From Campylobacterales bacterium (GTDB lineage Bacteria > Campylobacterota > Campylobacteria > Campylobacterales > Arcobacteraceae): a stretch of 7,620 nt of DNA. The stretch is taken from contig JAMOPZ010000416.1 in assembly GCA_027064245.1 (NCBI GenBank), forward strand, positions 1 to 7,620, read 5' to 3'. A model generated the notes under the pieces. The model worked only from the letters and a program-made list of their open reading frames with translations. It had not been told where the DNA came from and did not search any database. The number at the start of each line of letters is the position of its first letter. The first letter of the stretch is position 1. A program made the translations under genes and the position numbers. Of the stretch, positions 6,637 through 7,620 are shown piece by piece.

Positions 6637-7116
6637 ATGGTTATATGGTTACTAGGCATAAGTGGAAGTGGAAAAACAACTATAGCACAAGAGTTAAAAA
6701 AACATTTCGATAAAGAGGGTGTGAAAAGTTTTATCATAGATGGTGATATAGTAAGAGGCTTTTATGATAATGACTTAGGCTACTCTAAAGAAGATAGAGT
6801 AACAAACATCAAGAGAATGATGCTAAGTGTGTATCTACTAGAGAAAAATGGTATTATCCCTATAGTGGCAAATATATCTCCATTTGAGTTTTTAAGAGAG
6901 TTTGCACGAGAGAAGTTTGAACACTACTTTGAAGTGTATCTAAAAAGAGAGATAAAAAACATCACAAACAAAGACTTCGTATATAAAAACAATACAAATG
7001 TAGTAGGTGTAGATATGATCTTTGATGAGCCAACTAAACCTAGTTTAACTCTCGATACTGGTGTCCTTAGTTTAGATGAATGTATAAGTAAAATACTAAA
7101 AGAGATAAAGTTATAA
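6637..7116 (+). CDS. cysC: Adenylyl-sulfate (APS) kinase family protein
   Basis: The 159-residue P-loop kinase opens MVIWLLG, followed by the Walker A GISGSGKTT at 7-15. Family motifs follow: IDGDIVR at 34-40, LGYSKEDRVTNIKR at 47-60 and ISPF at 80-83. FEVYLK (98-103), FDEP (129-132) and LDTG complete the fold. APS kinase phosphorylates the 3'-OH of APS to give PAPS in the cytoplasm. The usual lid segment (RDPKGLYKKA-like) is replaced by NKDFVYKNN around 111-119, and the protein is shorter than E. coli CysC (about 200 residues), as in compact forms. An in-frame stop (TGA at 6622) upstream makes ATG 6637 the only good start. sat begins 2 bases after the stop, which strongly supports sulfate activation. 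The alternative is a CDP-phosphoramidate kinase like C. jejuni Cj1415, a capsule-locus enzyme of the same family. Confidence 0.85.
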   Translation: MVIWLLGISGSGKTTIAQELKKHFDKEGVKSFIIDGDIVRGFYDNDLGYSKEDRVTNIKRMMLSVYLLEKNGIIPIVANISPFEFLREFAREKFEHYFEVYLKREIKNITNKDFVYKNNTNVVGVDMIFDEPTKPSLTLDTGVLSLDECISKILKEIKL

Positions 7117-7118
7117 AT

Positions 7119-7620
7119 ATGATAGATATAAATGAAGAGATATTACAAGATATTATAAACATAAAAACAGGACTATTTGCACCACTTGATGGTTTTATGG
7201 ACTCTAAAGATTACAGAAGTGTTGTAGATAGTATGTGTTTGTCTGATGGTAGTGTTTGGACTATACCTATCACTTTAGACACACATAGTATGATAGATGA
7301 AGATGTTGTTGAACTTCTACTTGATGGTAAAGTGGTAGCTAAAGTAGAAGTGGAAGATATATATAAAGTAAAAGATGAAGATATAGTAAAAATCTTTGGT
7401 ACAGATGACATTAATCACCCAGGGGTAAAAAAAGAGTTAAACAGAGGTAAGTATAGAGTTGGTGGAAAAGTTACACTACTAGATAACACTTTGCTAGAAG
7501 ATGCCCTAAACCCTAAAAAAACAAAAGAGTTTTTTAAAAAGCAGGGTTGGAGTAGTATAGCTGGGTTTCAAACTAGAAATGTTCCCCATCGAGCTCATGA
7601 GTATCTACACCGTTTGGCAT
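7119..7620 (+). CDS. sat: Sulfate adenylyltransferase (ATP sulfurylase), 3' truncated by the window
   Basis: The first 167 residues are visible. Family signatures are GLFAPLDGFM at 18-27, the WTIPITLD strand, KIFGTDDINHPGV, and the active-site block GFQTRNVPHRAHEYLHR with QTRN at 151-154 and HRAH at 157-160. These are the nucleotide- and sulfate-binding motifs of the homo-oligomeric ATP sulfurylase family, which makes APS and pyrophosphate from ATP and sulfate. The N-terminus begins directly at the IKTGLFAPLDGF block and lacks the leading HGG-containing segment seen in many longer family members. ATG 7119 comes 2 bases after the cysC stop, so the pair is one operon, and Sat product would feed CysC. 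Full-length relatives have about 380-400 residues, so more than half the gene is outside the window. Confidence 0.92.
   Translation, partial: MIDINEEILQDIINIKTGLFAPLDGFMDSKDYRSVVDSMCLSDGSVWTIPITLDTHSMIDEDVVELLLDGKVVAKVEVEDIYKVKDEDIVKIFGTDDINHPGVKKELNRGKYRVGGKVTLLDNTLLEDALNPKKTKEFFKKQGWSSIAGFQTRNVPHRAHEYLHRLA

Noticed and set aside
7211..7411. 66-codon open frame on the minus strand
   Set aside because: It lies wholly antisense to sat, is rich in Ser and Thr as expected for a shadow frame, and the plus-strand ATP sulfurylase motifs are unmistakable.
1..7620. CRISPR array, insertion sequence, tRNA or rRNA
   Set aside because: No regularly spaced repeats, no transposase-like frame with terminal inverted repeats, and no tRNA or rRNA sequence were seen on reading both strands.

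Overview
The window looks like the 3' part of a surface-polysaccharide (capsule-type) gene cluster joined to a sulfate-activation operon. Very high A+T content, AAAGGA-type ribosome binding sites, tight one-strand gene packing and the style of the cysC/sat proteins suggest a member of the Campylobacterota, possibly Arcobacter-like. The genus is inference and cannot be proved from this sequence.

Region 1 (1-6433) is one co-directional run of polysaccharide genes. It starts with the tail of an unidentified CDS whose stop overlaps the start of a Stealth-family sugar-phosphate transferase (202-1269). A GT2 glycosyltransferase follows (1273-2595), then a GT-B-like protein of unassigned family (2631-4280), then a large protein with a TagB/TagF (CDP-glycerol glycerophosphotransferase)-like core (4331-6433). 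The last three each carry a degenerate Rossmann-like module, and the largest appears to have one on either side of its transferase core. A Stealth enzyme together with a TagF-like enzyme points to a phosphodiester-linked, teichoic-acid-like or phosphosugar polymer. The polymer itself cannot be named.

Region 2 (6434-6636) is the only intergenic stretch of note. It holds two nested perfect inverted repeats that probably end the polysaccharide operon, a possible promoter, and a 12-codon open reading frame with a good ribosome binding site that ends one base before cysC.

Region 3 (6637-7620) holds an APS-kinase-family gene (cysC) followed 2 bp later by an ATP sulfurylase gene (sat) cut by the window edge. 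Together they would convert sulfate to APS and then PAPS, for assimilation or for sulfation of a surface glycan. Base composition is clearly richer in G+C here than in region 1, so the intergenic stretch is also a compositional border, as expected at the edge of a horizontally exchanged capsule locus.

No complete new system is evident. The most unusual points are the duplicated module around the TagF-like core, the recurring Rossmann-like appendage on three successive transferases, and an 11-bp tandem duplication that rebuilt the start region of the third gene.
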